NCBI RefSeq assembly: GCF_003660165.1 | Contig: NZ_CP032829.1 | Span: forward strand, 2,555,001-2,619,000 | Reading direction: 5' to 3' | Source: Sphingomonas paeninsulae | Lineage (GTDB): Bacteria > Pseudomonadota > Alphaproteobacteria > Sphingomonadales > Sphingomonadaceae | DNA length: 64,000 nucleotides | In this document: piece after piece, positions 17,693-26,653 of the stretch | Numbering within the stretch: position 1 is the stretch's first letter | Layout: each line of letters begins with the position of its first letter | Notes under the pieces: model-generated | The model's database searches: none | Told to the model about the DNA's origin: nothing | Seen by the model: the letters and a program-made list of their open reading frames with translations, nothing else | Made by a program: the position numbers and the translations under genes

Positions 17693-19775
17693 ATGTCCGC
17701 CTACCTCGACCGTTCGGGTTTGAAAGTTGCGCCTGCCCTCATCGATTTCGTCGAGCATGAAGCATTGCCGGGCACTGGGATCGAACCCGCCGCACTATGG
17801 AGCGGTCTGTCAGATATCCTTGCACATTTCGCGCCGCACAATCGCGGATTGCTCGCCAGGCGCGACGACCTGCAAGCCAAGATCGATGCCTGGCACAAGG
17901 GGCGAGCGGGCCAGTCGCACGATGCCCAGACGTATGAAAACTTCCTGCGTGAGATCGGCTATCTTGTTGCTGAACCCGCGGATTTTACGGTCACAACCGA
18001 AAACGTAGATGATGAAGTCGCGACTCTGGCAGGACCGCAACTCGTGGTGCCGTCGCTCAATACGCGCTTTGCCCTGAATGCGGCGAATGCACGCTGGGGC
18101 AGTTTGTACGACGCGCTTTATGGCACCGACGCGCTTGATGCTGCGCCCGCGATCCCCGGTGGGTATGACCCGATCCGTGGCGCGGCCGTAATCGGTTATG
18201 CAAAAGCTTTTCTCGACCGCGCCGCACCCCTTTCGACGGGGCAATGGGCCGACCTGACGACCGTTGCCGATTTGCCGGCGATTGGGTGGCGTGGCGATCG
18301 TAGCAATCCTACTGCCGTTCTGCTTCGCCACAATGGCCTGCACATTGAACTCATCATCGACCGGGACAGCGCAATCGGCGCGAGTGATCCGGCGGGAATC
18401 TCTGACGTCATTCTCGAATCGGCATTGTCCACGATCGTAGATCTTGAAGACTCGGTTGCGGCGGTCGATGCGGATGACAAGGTCATGGCCTATCGCACAT
18501 GGCTTGGCCTGATGAAGGGCGACCTGTCGGCGTCGTTCCAAAAGGGTGGCCGCATCCTCACGCGCACGCTGGATGGCGACCGCGAATGGCAGGGAACGGC
18601 TGGCGCATTCACGCTCCACGGTCGCAGCCTGTTGTTCGTTCGCAACGTCGGTCATCTGATGACGAATCCCGCGATTCTGTTGCCCGACGGTTCGGAAGTT
18701 CCCGAGGGCATTCTCGACACCGTCATAACTTCGCTGATCGCGATGCACGACAAGGGGGGAATAGCCGCACCGGCAGCATCTATATCGTCAAACCAAAGAT
18801 GCACGGTCCCGAAGAAGCCGCGTTCACCAATGCGCTGTTCGATGCCACCGAAGATTTGCTCGGGCTGAAACACAACACGATCAAGGTCGGCGTGATGGAT
18901 GAGGAGCGGCGGACATCGGCCAATCTCGCCGCGACGATCCACGCCGTGCGCGGTCGTATCGCGTTCATCAACACCGGGTTCCTTGATCGCACCGGCGACG
19001 AAATACACACGTCGATGCACGCTGGGCCGATGGTCGCGAAGGCGGATATGAAGGGCAGCGCATGGATCAAATCATACGAAGGTCGCAACGTCGCCATCGG
19101 TCTCGCGTGCGGGCTGTCGGGCAAGGCGCAAATCGGCAAGGGGATGTGGGCCGCGCCCGATCGCATGGCGGACATGATGGTGCAAAAGATCGGTCATCCG
19201 ATGTCGGGGCGAACACCGCATGGGTGCCTTCACCGACCGCCGCGACGCTCCACGCCATGCATTATCATCAGGTCGATGTGTTCGCGCGTCAGCCCGAAGT
19301 GGCGGTCATCCCGCCATTATCAGATCTGTTGACCATTCCGCTGGCAGTGGGACGCAATTGGTCGCCTGCTGAAATCGAACGCGAACTCGACAATAATGCG
19401 CAGGGTATCCTTGGGTATGTGGTGCGCTGGATCGATCAGGGCATCGGTTGTTCAAAGGTTCCCGACATCGATGACGTGGGATTAATGGAGGACCGCGCGA
19501 CGCTGCGTATTTCATCGCAACATTTGGCAAACTGGCTGCTCCACGGTGTTTGCACCCCCGAACAGGTCGATGCGGCGTTGCTGCGGATGGCGGCAAAGGT
19601 CGATGCGCAGAACGCGGACGATGCGCTCTATCGCCCAATGGCTCCCGATCCGGCAGCAAGCATAGCCTTTACCGCAGCGCGTGCTCTTGTTTTCGAAGGC
19701 CTGATCCAGCCTAACGGCTACACCGAGCCGCTGCTTCACAAGTTCAGGCAGGCGGTGAAGGCAGAAACGGCCTGA
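17693..19775 (+). CDS. glcB: Malate synthase G, interrupted by two frameshifts as sequenced
   Basis: Condenses glyoxylate with acetyl-CoA to malate in the glyoxylate route. AAGGAG precedes the ATG at 17693. The reading frame moves twice: at the G6 run 18754-18759, between [15 protein letters not shown] and [20 protein letters not shown], and at the G4 run 19206-19209, between [10 protein letters not shown] and [19 protein letters not shown]. Each is repaired by one extra G, giving about 694 residues with all the family blocks, the normal length of isoform G. The 3' end overlaps rppH on the other strand by 32 bases. Sequencing error is more likely than a pseudogene, since both halves are well preserved. 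Confidence 0.92.
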
Positions 19776-20228
19776 ACTCCTCTAGCACTTCCTCATAGAG
19801 CCGTTTTTTGAAGGTAACAATTAACTGGGGCAGCTCCCAGGGATCGACCCACTGCCATGCGCGGAATTCGGGGTGCTCGGTTTCGAGATTAACATCGGAA
19901 TCCTGTCCGATGAATCGCGCCAGGAACCAGCTTTGCCGCTGACCGGCATAACGACCCTTCCACAGCTTGGTCTGGAGTTCGGGGGCAGATCGTAGATCAG
20001 TTCACGCGATGCCTGCGCGATGATCTCGACCTTGTGCGGAGGGATGCCGGTTTCCTCCTCAAGTTCGCGCAACGCCCCATCGCGGGCGCTCTCGCCTTCA
20101 TCCAGACCACCTTGTGGCATCTGCCACGCATCGAAACTTGAATCGATACGCTGGGCAACGAACGCCTTGTTGTCGGCATTGATCAGCATGACCGCGGCGG
20201 CGGGGCGATAGGGCAGGGACTTGCTCAT
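19744..20228 (-). CDS. rppH: RNA 5'-pyrophosphohydrolase RppH (Nudix), one frameshift as sequenced
   Basis: Starts at ATG 20228 ([17 protein letters not shown]). The Nudix box is complete: [23 protein letters not shown] (~37-59) with the metal-binding glutamates. At the G5 run 19981-19985 (C5 on the coding strand) the frame breaks after ELIYDLPP; one added base restores [16 protein letters not shown], then [29 protein letters not shown] and the [14 protein letters not shown]-terminus, for 161 residues. RppH removes pyrophosphate from mRNA 5' ends or hydrolyses dinucleoside polyphosphates. Its end overlaps glcB by 32 bases and its start overlaps the upstream esterase gene stop. Confidence 0.9.
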
Positions 20229-21187
20229 AGCGCGGCTGCCGCCTGGGCAATCATGGGCTTCAGCACGGCGAAGCATCCGGCCAAATCCGCAACCGACGAC
20301 GGAATGGCTCTCCGCAAATTGACGAACCCATGAATATTACCCACCGCCTCTCGAAATACCGTCGGCACTCCTGCTGCGATCAGGGCACCGGCATAAGCGC
20401 GTCCCTGATCGCGCAAGGGATCGAGGCCTGCCGTGATCACCAGAGTCGGCGGCATCCCGGCGTGATCGTGCGATAGCGGATAGGCACGAATATGCCCCTG
20501 TTCCGCTGCATAGGCTTCATGGAAATAGTTCATTGCAGCCGTCGTCAGCAGCTTGCCCTCGCCATGTTCATGGAAAGATCCCCAATCGGAGTCGTCATCG
20601 ACCACCGGATAAATCGGGAACTGGGCGATAACCGGAACCGCAGCCGGTTCATCACGCAGCGCCATAGATGTCACGATCGCCAGATTACCCCCTGCGCTGT
20701 CGCCCGAAGTCACGAGGCCGGTCACTTGAAACCCCAGTTCCGCCGGGCTGGTCGCGATCCATCGGGCAGCCGCTTCGCAATCATCGGGCGCAGCCGGGAA
20801 TGGTGCTTCCGGGGCCAAACGATAGTCGATGGCGATGACCGGTATATCGAGCGCGCGTGCAGCCTCTGCACAATAGGGGCCGTGGGTTTCCAGATTGCCG
20901 ATCACGAAGCCGCCGCCGTGAAAGAAAACCATCACTGGCCCCGGTTCGCGCGTCGTTCGGGCATCATAAAGCCGCACCGGAATGGCACCGGCTGGTCCCG
21001 GTATCGACAGATCGCGGATTACGGCAAGCGGTCCTGTTTCCAGTTCGGCCACCGGTCCCATGGCAACCATCATTGCCCGCGCCTGTTCGGGCGGGAGTTC
21101 ATGCATCTTTGGACCGGGTACGTTGTTGAGATAGGTTAGAAACGCCTGCACATCCGGGCGTTGGTCAGGGTGGTTCTGCTCGGTCAT
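20225..21187 (-). CDS. Alpha/beta-hydrolase esterase of the hormone-sensitive-lipase family
   Basis: A 320-residue esterase. The oxyanion-hole motif HGGGFVIG (~90) and nucleophile elbow GDSAGGN (~162) mark the hormone-sensitive-lipase type. The acid and histidine of the triad are in AGLDPLRDQG (~260) and GNIHGFVN (~290). Such enzymes hydrolyse short-chain esters; the physiological substrate is unknown. The ATG at 21187 is preferred over the one at 21199. Its stop overlaps the rppH ATG (20225-20228), so the two are translationally coupled. It diverges from the histone-deacetylase-like gene over about 100 bases. Confidence 0.9.
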   Translation of the reverse strand: MTEQNHPDQRPDVQAFLTYLNNVPGPKMHELPPEQARAMMVAMGPVAELETGPLAVIRDLSIPGPAGAIPVRLYDARTTREPGPVMVFFHGGGFVIGNLETHGPYCAEAARALDIPVIAIDYRLAPEAPFPAAPDDCEAAARWIATSPAELGFQVTGLVTSGDSAGGNLAIVTSMALRDEPAAVPVIAQFPIYPVVDDDSDWGSFHEHGEGKLLTTAAMNYFHEAYAAEQGHIRAYPLSHDHAGMPPTLVITAGLDPLRDQGRAYAGALIAAGVPTVFREAVGNIHGFVNLRRAIPSSVADLAGCFAVLKPMIAQAAAAL

Positions 21188-21291
21188 CAATCTCTCCAAC
21201 GGCCACCGCGCGATCGGTGGCTTGCTTCGTCGCAGAGGTAAGGCCAGCGGTAACGCTTCGACAAGGAGGATGAGCCGATTTAAGGAAAATT

Positions 21292-22184
21292 ATGCTGAAT
21301 GTCGTTCATCATCCCGACTATGTCGTTCAGGGACAGAGCGGCGCGCACCATTTCAGTAAATATGCTGCCGTCATGGATGTTCTGCGTGCAGACGGCGATT
21401 TGATCGAATTTCGTCCCGAACCCATGCCACGCCATTGGTTGGAGGCGGCGCATGACGCGGCATATGTTGCCGCTGTTCTGGGTTCGACCGTGGACCGCAC
21501 CATCGAACGTCGCATTGGGTTTTCCGTCACGCCCGATGTTTCACGCCGAGCAGTGCTCAGTCCCGGCGGCACATGGCTGGCGGCCAAACTCGCCCTAGAA
21601 CACGGTTATGCTGCCAACGCTGCGGGCGGCAGCCACCATGCGCTTTTCGACAGCGGAGCGGGTTTCTGTGTGTTCAATGACCTCGCCATCGCCGCGCTTC
21701 GACTGGTGGGAGAGGGCGACGTCGCCCGAATCCTGATCGTGGACTGCGACGTCCATCAGGGGGATGGGACGGCTATCATTTTGGCTGGGCGCAGCGATAT
21801 CGCCACACTGTCGCTACATGCAGAAAAGAATTTTCCGGTTCGCAAGGCGCAATCATCGATGGATGTCGGTTTGCCCGATGGTACGGGCGACGATGCCTAT
21901 TTGGCGGCGCTGGCCCCGGCACTCGACACGATGATCGACCGTGCGCGCCCCGAGCTTATTCTGTTTCAGGCGGGCGTGGATATTCACGGCGATGACAAGC
22001 TTGGACGGCTTTCGCTGACCGATGCAGGAATTGCCGCCCGCGACTCGCTTATTGCGCAGTGTGCAAGATCGCGCGGCATCCCCCTCGCCAGCGCGATGGG
22101 GGAGGCTATGGCAATGATGTTCTGGCGGTCGCGACGCGTCATGCCCGGACGATGCGTAATCTTTGCGCGGCATATCTGGATTAA
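21292..22184 (+). CDS. Histone deacetylase-superfamily (AcuC-like) deacylase, one frameshift as sequenced
   Basis: An arginase-fold zinc deacylase. Active-site blocks: GGSHHALFDSGAGFCVFNDLA (~107), the zinc-binding DCDVHQGDGT (~145) and AGVDIHGDDKLGRL (~225). The frame breaks at the G5 run 22098-22102; one added G turns an off-family tail into GGGYGNDVLAVATRHA and the proper end AAYLD with a stop at 22182-22184, giving 297 residues. Bacterial relatives deacetylate proteins (such as acetyl-CoA synthetase), polyamines or small amides. korA follows 77 bases later. An uncorrected frame runs on to 22257. Confidence 0.9.
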
Positions 22185-22261
22185 TGCCGTGGTGAGTTTT
22201 ACTTTTTTGCGACAAGGGCGTCAGGGTCGTAAGGCGCGCCGAACAATAGCAGGATGATTTG

Positions 22262-24145
22262 ATGGCCTCCGCCGTTCACGAACTGACTCCCACCGAAGCC
22301 AATGCCCACCCGAATGCTGAATCGATTGTCGTTCGGTTTGCCGGAGACTCGGGCGACGGGATGCAATTGACCGGGGGGCAATTTACCCTGTCGACAGCGC
22401 TCGCGGGCAACGATCTTGCGACTTTCCCCGATTTCCCGGCTGAAATTCGCGCGCCTCAGGGCACGTTGTTCGGTGTGTCTGCATTCCAGATCAACTTCGG
22501 ATCGACTGCGATTGATACCGCTGGCGATGCGCCCGATGTGCTGGTCGCGATGAACCCCGCCGCGCTGAAAACCAACGTCGGCGCGCTGAAACCCGGTGGT
22601 TTGATCATCGCGGACGAGGGTGAGTTCGGCATCCGTAACCTGACCAAGGCGCAATATGAGGTTTCGCCGCTCACCGATGGCAGCCTTGCCAAGTGGCAGC
22701 TTATTTCGTTCAACATTTCGCAACTGACGCTCGATGCCGTGAAGCCATTTGGCCTCGGCAACAAAGAGGCGCTGCGGTGTAAGAATATGTGGACGCTGGG
22801 GCTGGCGCTCTGGATGTTCGACCGATCGCGCGATCCGATCATCGAGTGGCTGAAAACCAAGTTCGCCAAGATGCCGGTGTTGGCCGAAGCCAATATCGCC
22901 GCGCTGAATGCGGGCCACGCTTATGGTGAAACCGCTGAACTAGGGCCTTCCGTCAAGCAACACAGCATCGCAGCGGCTCCCGCTGAACCTGGATTGTATC
23001 GCACGGTAACGGGTGCCGAATCGCTGGCGATGGGCCTTGTCGCGGGTGTGCAGCTTGCTGGCGTGAAGATGTTTTTCGGTGGTTATCCGATCACCCCCGC
23101 GTCGGCGATCCTGCATTTTCTGTCGCGTCTGAAAGAGTTTGGCGTCACGACCTTCCAGGCCGAAGACGAAATCGCTGCCATCGCGAGCGCCATCGGTGCC
23201 AGCTACGCCGGTCAGCTTGGCGTCACTTCGTCTTCCGGTCCCGGCATCGCTCTGAAGGGTGAGGCGATGGGCCTTGCCATCATGACCGAGTTGCCGCTGA
23301 TCATCGTCAATTCGCAGCGCGGCGGTCCTTCCACGGGCCTGCCGACAAAGACCGAGCAGTCCGATTTGTATCAGGCGGTTTATGGCCGTAACGGCGATGC
23401 GCCTATGCCCGTTATCGCCGCTCGCTCGCCTGCCGATGCGTTCGATTGCGCCATCGAAGCAGTACGTCTCGCCACGCAGTTCATGACGCCGGTCATGCTG
23501 CTGACCGACGGTTATATCGCCAATGCCGCCGAACCGTGGAAGGTGCCCGACACCAGCAGCTTTACACCGTTCCCGGTGACGTTCCTCGACACCGTGCCAG
23601 AGGGCGGCTTTAAGCCCTATGGCCGCGACGCCAATCTGAAACGTCCGTGGGTCCGCCCCGGCACGCCTGATCTGCTCCACCGGATCGGTGGCATCGAAAA
23701 GGCGATCGACACCGGGCATATCAACTACGAACCCGCCAACCATCAGGCGATGACCGACATTCGTAAGGCCAAGATCGACGGTATCGCCGATCATATCCCC
23801 GAACAGGGCGTCGAACTTGGCGAAACTTCGGGCAAGCTCGTGGTCGTCGGCTGGGGATCGACCTTTGGCCCCATCCATCAGGCTGTTCGCCGTCAGCGTG
23901 CGCTTGGCCGCGATGTCAGCCATGTTCACATCCGCCACATTTGGCCGCTTCCGCGCAATCTTGGTTCGCTTTTGCGGAGCTATGAGAATATCCTCGTTCC
24001 AGAGATGAACACCGGCCAGTTGAAGACGGTATTGCGCGATGAATTCCTCGTCGATGCCAAGCCGTTGAACAAGGTTTCGGGTCAGCCGTTCAAGATTTTG
24101 GAAATCGAGGACGCGATCGAAAAAGTGTTCGGATCAGCCGCCTGA
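22262..24145 (+). CDS. korA: 2-oxoacid:ferredoxin oxidoreductase, alpha (gamma-alpha fused) subunit
   Basis: A 627-residue protein with the gamma domain first (VRFAGDSGDGMQLTGGQFT, ~21-40, to about residue 190) fused to the pyrimidine-binding alpha domain (~230-600), containing GYPITPASAIL, TSSSGPGIALKGEAMGLA and SQRGGPSTGLPT. This is the two-subunit KorAB form that decarboxylates 2-oxoglutarate (or a related 2-oxoacid) to the acyl-CoA with low-potential ferredoxin. The ATG at 22262 is preferred to the TTG one codon earlier; a GGAT-type ribosome site precedes it. korB follows after 44 bases. Confidence 0.94.
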   Translation: MASAVHELTPTEANAHPNAESIVVRFAGDSGDGMQLTGGQFTLSTALAGNDLATFPDFPAEIRAPQGTLFGVSAFQINFGSTAIDTAGDAPDVLVAMNPAALKTNVGALKPGGLIIADEGEFGIRNLTKAQYEVSPLTDGSLAKWQLISFNISQLTLDAVKPFGLGNKEALRCKNMWTLGLALWMFDRSRDPIIEWLKTKFAKMPVLAEANIAALNAGHAYGETAELGPSVKQHSIAAAPAEPGLYRTVTGAESLAMGLVAGVQLAGVKMFFGGYPITPASAILHFLSRLKEFGVTTFQAEDEIAAIASAIGASYAGQLGVTSSSGPGIALKGEAMGLAIMTELPLIIVNSQRGGPSTGLPTKTEQSDLYQAVYGRNGDAPMPVIAARSPADAFDCAIEAVRLATQFMTPVMLLTDGYIANAAEPWKVPDTSSFTPFPVTFLDTVPEGGFKPYGRDANLKRPWVRPGTPDLLHRIGGIEKAIDTGHINYEPANHQAMTDIRKAKIDGIADHIPEQGVELGETSGKLVVVGWGSTFGPIHQAVRRQRALGRDVSHVHIRHIWPLPRNLGSLLRSYENILVPEMNTGQLKTVLRDEFLVDAKPLNKVSGQPFKILEIEDAIEKVFGSAA

Positions 24146-24189
24146 TTGACGGCGCGATACGACACGACACTGAATACGAAGGACGTCGA

Positions 24190-25224
24190 ATGAACGACAT
24201 GACCCCCATCCGCACTTCCACTCCCAAGGATTGGGAAACCGATCAGGAAGTGCGCTGGTGCCCCGGCTGCGGCGATTACGCAGTGTTGAAGGCTGTGCAG
24301 CGGACCATGCCCGAAATTGGCGCGCGGCCCGAAAATACCGTGTTTGTCAGCGGTATCGGCTGCTCGTCGCGCTTTCCCTATTACATGGAAACTTACGGCT
24401 TCCACACGATCCACGGCCGCGCGCCCGCCGTCGCTACGGGTGTAAAACTTGCCAATCCTGAACTCGACGTGTGGATTATCACCGGCGATGGCGACGCACT
24501 GTCGATCGGTGGCAACCACACGATGCACCTGCTGCGCCGGAATCTCGACTGTCAGGTGCTGCTGTTCAACAACGAGATCTATGGGCTGACCAAGGGGCAA
24601 TATTCGCCCACTTCACGCGTCGGAACGCGGTCGCCCTCGACGCCATTCGGTTCGGTCGATGCTCCGGCTTCGCCCTGTGCTTTCGCACTGGGATCGGGTG
24701 GCCGGTTCATTGCGCGCGGGATCGATGTGAACAAGCGGCTCCCCGAAGTTCTGAAGGCCGCTTATCGCCACAAGGGTGCGGCGTTCGTCGAAATCTTTCA
24801 GAACTGCATCGTCTATAACGACGACGTGTTTGCGCCTTTCACCGACAAGGCAAACGCGGCGAACGGCCAGCTTTGGCTCGATCATGGTAAGCCGATGCTG
24901 TTTTCGAACGGTACAAAGGGGCTGCGGATCAACCGCGACGATCTCCATTTCGAAGTCGTCGATGTGATCGATAATGATTGGGCCGCCGCCGGGGTTCAGG
25001 TTCATGATGTCGCCAATCGCGCGGTCGCCCATATGTTGATCGAAATGCCCGCAGGCGCATTCCCGGTCGCGCTCGGCGTGGTTTATGACGATCCACGCCC
25101 GACCTTTGAAAGCGCGGTTGTTGCGCAGAACATCGAAGCGTCGAAGGGCAAGGCCCCCGATCTTCAGGCATTGATCTCGAAAGGTCAGACCTGGGAAGTC
25201 GAGAAGGAACCGCACGTTATCTAG
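24190..25224 (+). CDS. korB: 2-oxoacid:ferredoxin oxidoreductase, beta subunit
   Basis: A 344-residue thiamine-diphosphate subunit. The ThDP motif is ITGDGDALSIGGNH (~97-110), with FNNEIYGLTKGQYSPTS after it. Cysteines in CPGCGDY (24 and 27), SGIGCSSR (58) and FQNCIVYND (~205) match the four ligands of the 4Fe-4S cluster in this family. With korA it forms the heterotetramer; electrons go to ferredoxin, for which no gene is present in this window. Many sphingomonads keep this enzyme alongside or instead of the NAD-linked 2-oxoglutarate dehydrogenase; which applies here cannot be told. Confidence 0.95.
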   Translation: MNDMTPIRTSTPKDWETDQEVRWCPGCGDYAVLKAVQRTMPEIGARPENTVFVSGIGCSSRFPYYMETYGFHTIHGRAPAVATGVKLANPELDVWIITGDGDALSIGGNHTMHLLRRNLDCQVLLFNNEIYGLTKGQYSPTSRVGTRSPSTPFGSVDAPASPCAFALGSGGRFIARGIDVNKRLPEVLKAAYRHKGAAFVEIFQNCIVYNDDVFAPFTDKANAANGQLWLDHGKPMLFSNGTKGLRINRDDLHFEVVDVIDNDWAAAGVQVHDVANRAVAHMLIEMPAGAFPVALGVVYDDPRPTFESAVVAQNIEASKGKAPDLQALISKGQTWEVEKEPHVI

Positions 25225-25244
25225 GGTGGTTGTTGGCAGACAAT

Positions 25245-26609
25245 ATGGCTGCTCCCTCGATCCTATGGTTCCGTCAGGACCTTCGTCTTTCGGACAACGC
25301 AGCACTGATTGCGGCCGCGCACGAAGGGCCGTTCGCGGCGATCTATATTCTGGACGACAAGGCACCCGCCGCGAATGCCATGGGTGGTGCCCAACGTTGG
25401 TGGCTGCATCACAGCCTCACCGCGCTTGCCAGGTCGCTCGAGGAAAAGGGTGTTGAACTTATTCTCCGTCGTGGGGAAAGCATTGCAGAGCTTGATGCGC
25501 TGAAAAAAGAAACCGGCGCGACCCGGATCTTCGCCGCGCGCCAGTACGAACCATGGTGGCAGGCAGTCGATGATCGACTGGATGACCGGCTGACGCTCCA
25601 CGATGGCAGCTATCTCGCGCCGCCTGAGACGATTCGGACCGGCAGCGGCGGCCGGTATAAAATATTCACACCTTATTGGCGGGCATTGCAGCAACAGATG
25701 CCGCCCGCTGCACCGCGCGCGGTCCCGACAGGCATTACCGGTACCAATGCCAGGAGCGATCGGTTGGCGGACTGGAAGCTGCTGCCAACCACTCCCGATT
25801 GGTCAAAGGGGTTTGGTGACTGGAATCCGGGTGAGGAGGGGGCCAAAACAGCGCTTCACGACTTCCTTGACGAAGCTGCGAACTATGACCGAGCGAGGAA
25901 TATGCCGTCGGAGGAAGGCACCTCGCGCCTTTCACCGCATATGCATTTCGGCGAAATATCACCCGCAACCATCTGGCACAGGATCAGCGAAACCAAGGGT
26001 AACCGTGGAGAGCCTTTTTTACGGGAGATCGGTTGGCGCGATTATGCAGCCAATACGATCGATCAGTTTGCGCATTATGGCAGCGCCAACGCTCGGGATA
26101 GTTTCGACCGACTGAAGTGGCGCAAAGGCAGCGAGGCCGATGCCGATTTCGGTGCGTGGACACGGGGTCGAACCGGCTATCCCATCGTCGATGCCGGAAT
26201 GCGACAGCTCTGGACGACCGGGTGGATGCATAATCGTGTCCGGATGATCGTCGCGTCGTTTTTGATAAAGCATCTGCTGATCGACTGGCAACGCGGCGAA
26301 CGGTGGTTCTGGGACACGCTGGTCGATGCCGATTACAACTCGAACAGCGTTAACTGGCAGTGGGTCGCGGGAACGGGTGTGGATTCCAATATGTTCGTCC
26401 GCATAATGGCTCCGTTGGTTCAGTCGGAGAAATTCGATGCGGGAGATTATATTCGGCAATGGGTTCCCGAACTCGCAGCCTTACCCGATGCGACCATCCA
26501 TGATCCGCACGGTGCAGGGTGCGCACCGGCTGATTATCCTACGCCGCTGATCGGCCACCGCGAAGGGCGTGAGCGGGCGCTGGCCGCTTATCGAGCGATG
26601 AAAGCCTAG
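25245..26609 (+). CDS. phrB: Deoxyribodipyrimidine photolyase (cryptochrome/photolyase family)
   Basis: A 454-residue flavoprotein that splits UV-induced pyrimidine dimers with light. The N-terminal antenna domain starts SILWFRQDLRLSDNAAL; the FAD domain contains EEGTSRLSPHMHFGEISP (~225), REIGWRDYA, the TGYPIVDAGMRQLWTTGWMHNRVRM block (~307) and the NSNSVNWQWVAGTG region (~360). These match class I CPD photolyases. The ATG at 25245 gives the family N-terminus; a TTG at 25230 is also possible. It lies 20 bases after korB and 44 bases before the cyclopropane synthase. Confidence 0.94.
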   Translation: MAAPSILWFRQDLRLSDNAALIAAAHEGPFAAIYILDDKAPAANAMGGAQRWWLHHSLTALARSLEEKGVELILRRGESIAELDALKKETGATRIFAARQYEPWWQAVDDRLDDRLTLHDGSYLAPPETIRTGSGGRYKIFTPYWRALQQQMPPAAPRAVPTGITGTNARSDRLADWKLLPTTPDWSKGFGDWNPGEEGAKTALHDFLDEAANYDRARNMPSEEGTSRLSPHMHFGEISPATIWHRISETKGNRGEPFLREIGWRDYAANTIDQFAHYGSANARDSFDRLKWRKGSEADADFGAWTRGRTGYPIVDAGMRQLWTTGWMHNRVRMIVASFLIKHLLIDWQRGERWFWDTLVDADYNSNSVNWQWVAGTGVDSNMFVRIMAPLVQSEKFDAGDYIRQWVPELAALPDATIHDPHGAGCAPADYPTPLIGHREGRERALAAYRAMKA

Positions 26610-26653
26610 CAGCACTTGCCGCGATGAGCCGAGGTCGGCAGAAGCGCCAAACT

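Noticed and set aside
18754-19209. Programmed ribosomal frameshifting in glcB
   Set aside because: Two shifts in one gene, plus seven similar ones in unrelated genes, with no conserved slippery site plus pseudoknot known for malate synthase; base loss is simpler.
22940-23938. A 332-codon minus-strand frame
   Set aside because: Antisense to korA, whose protein is complete and recognisable.
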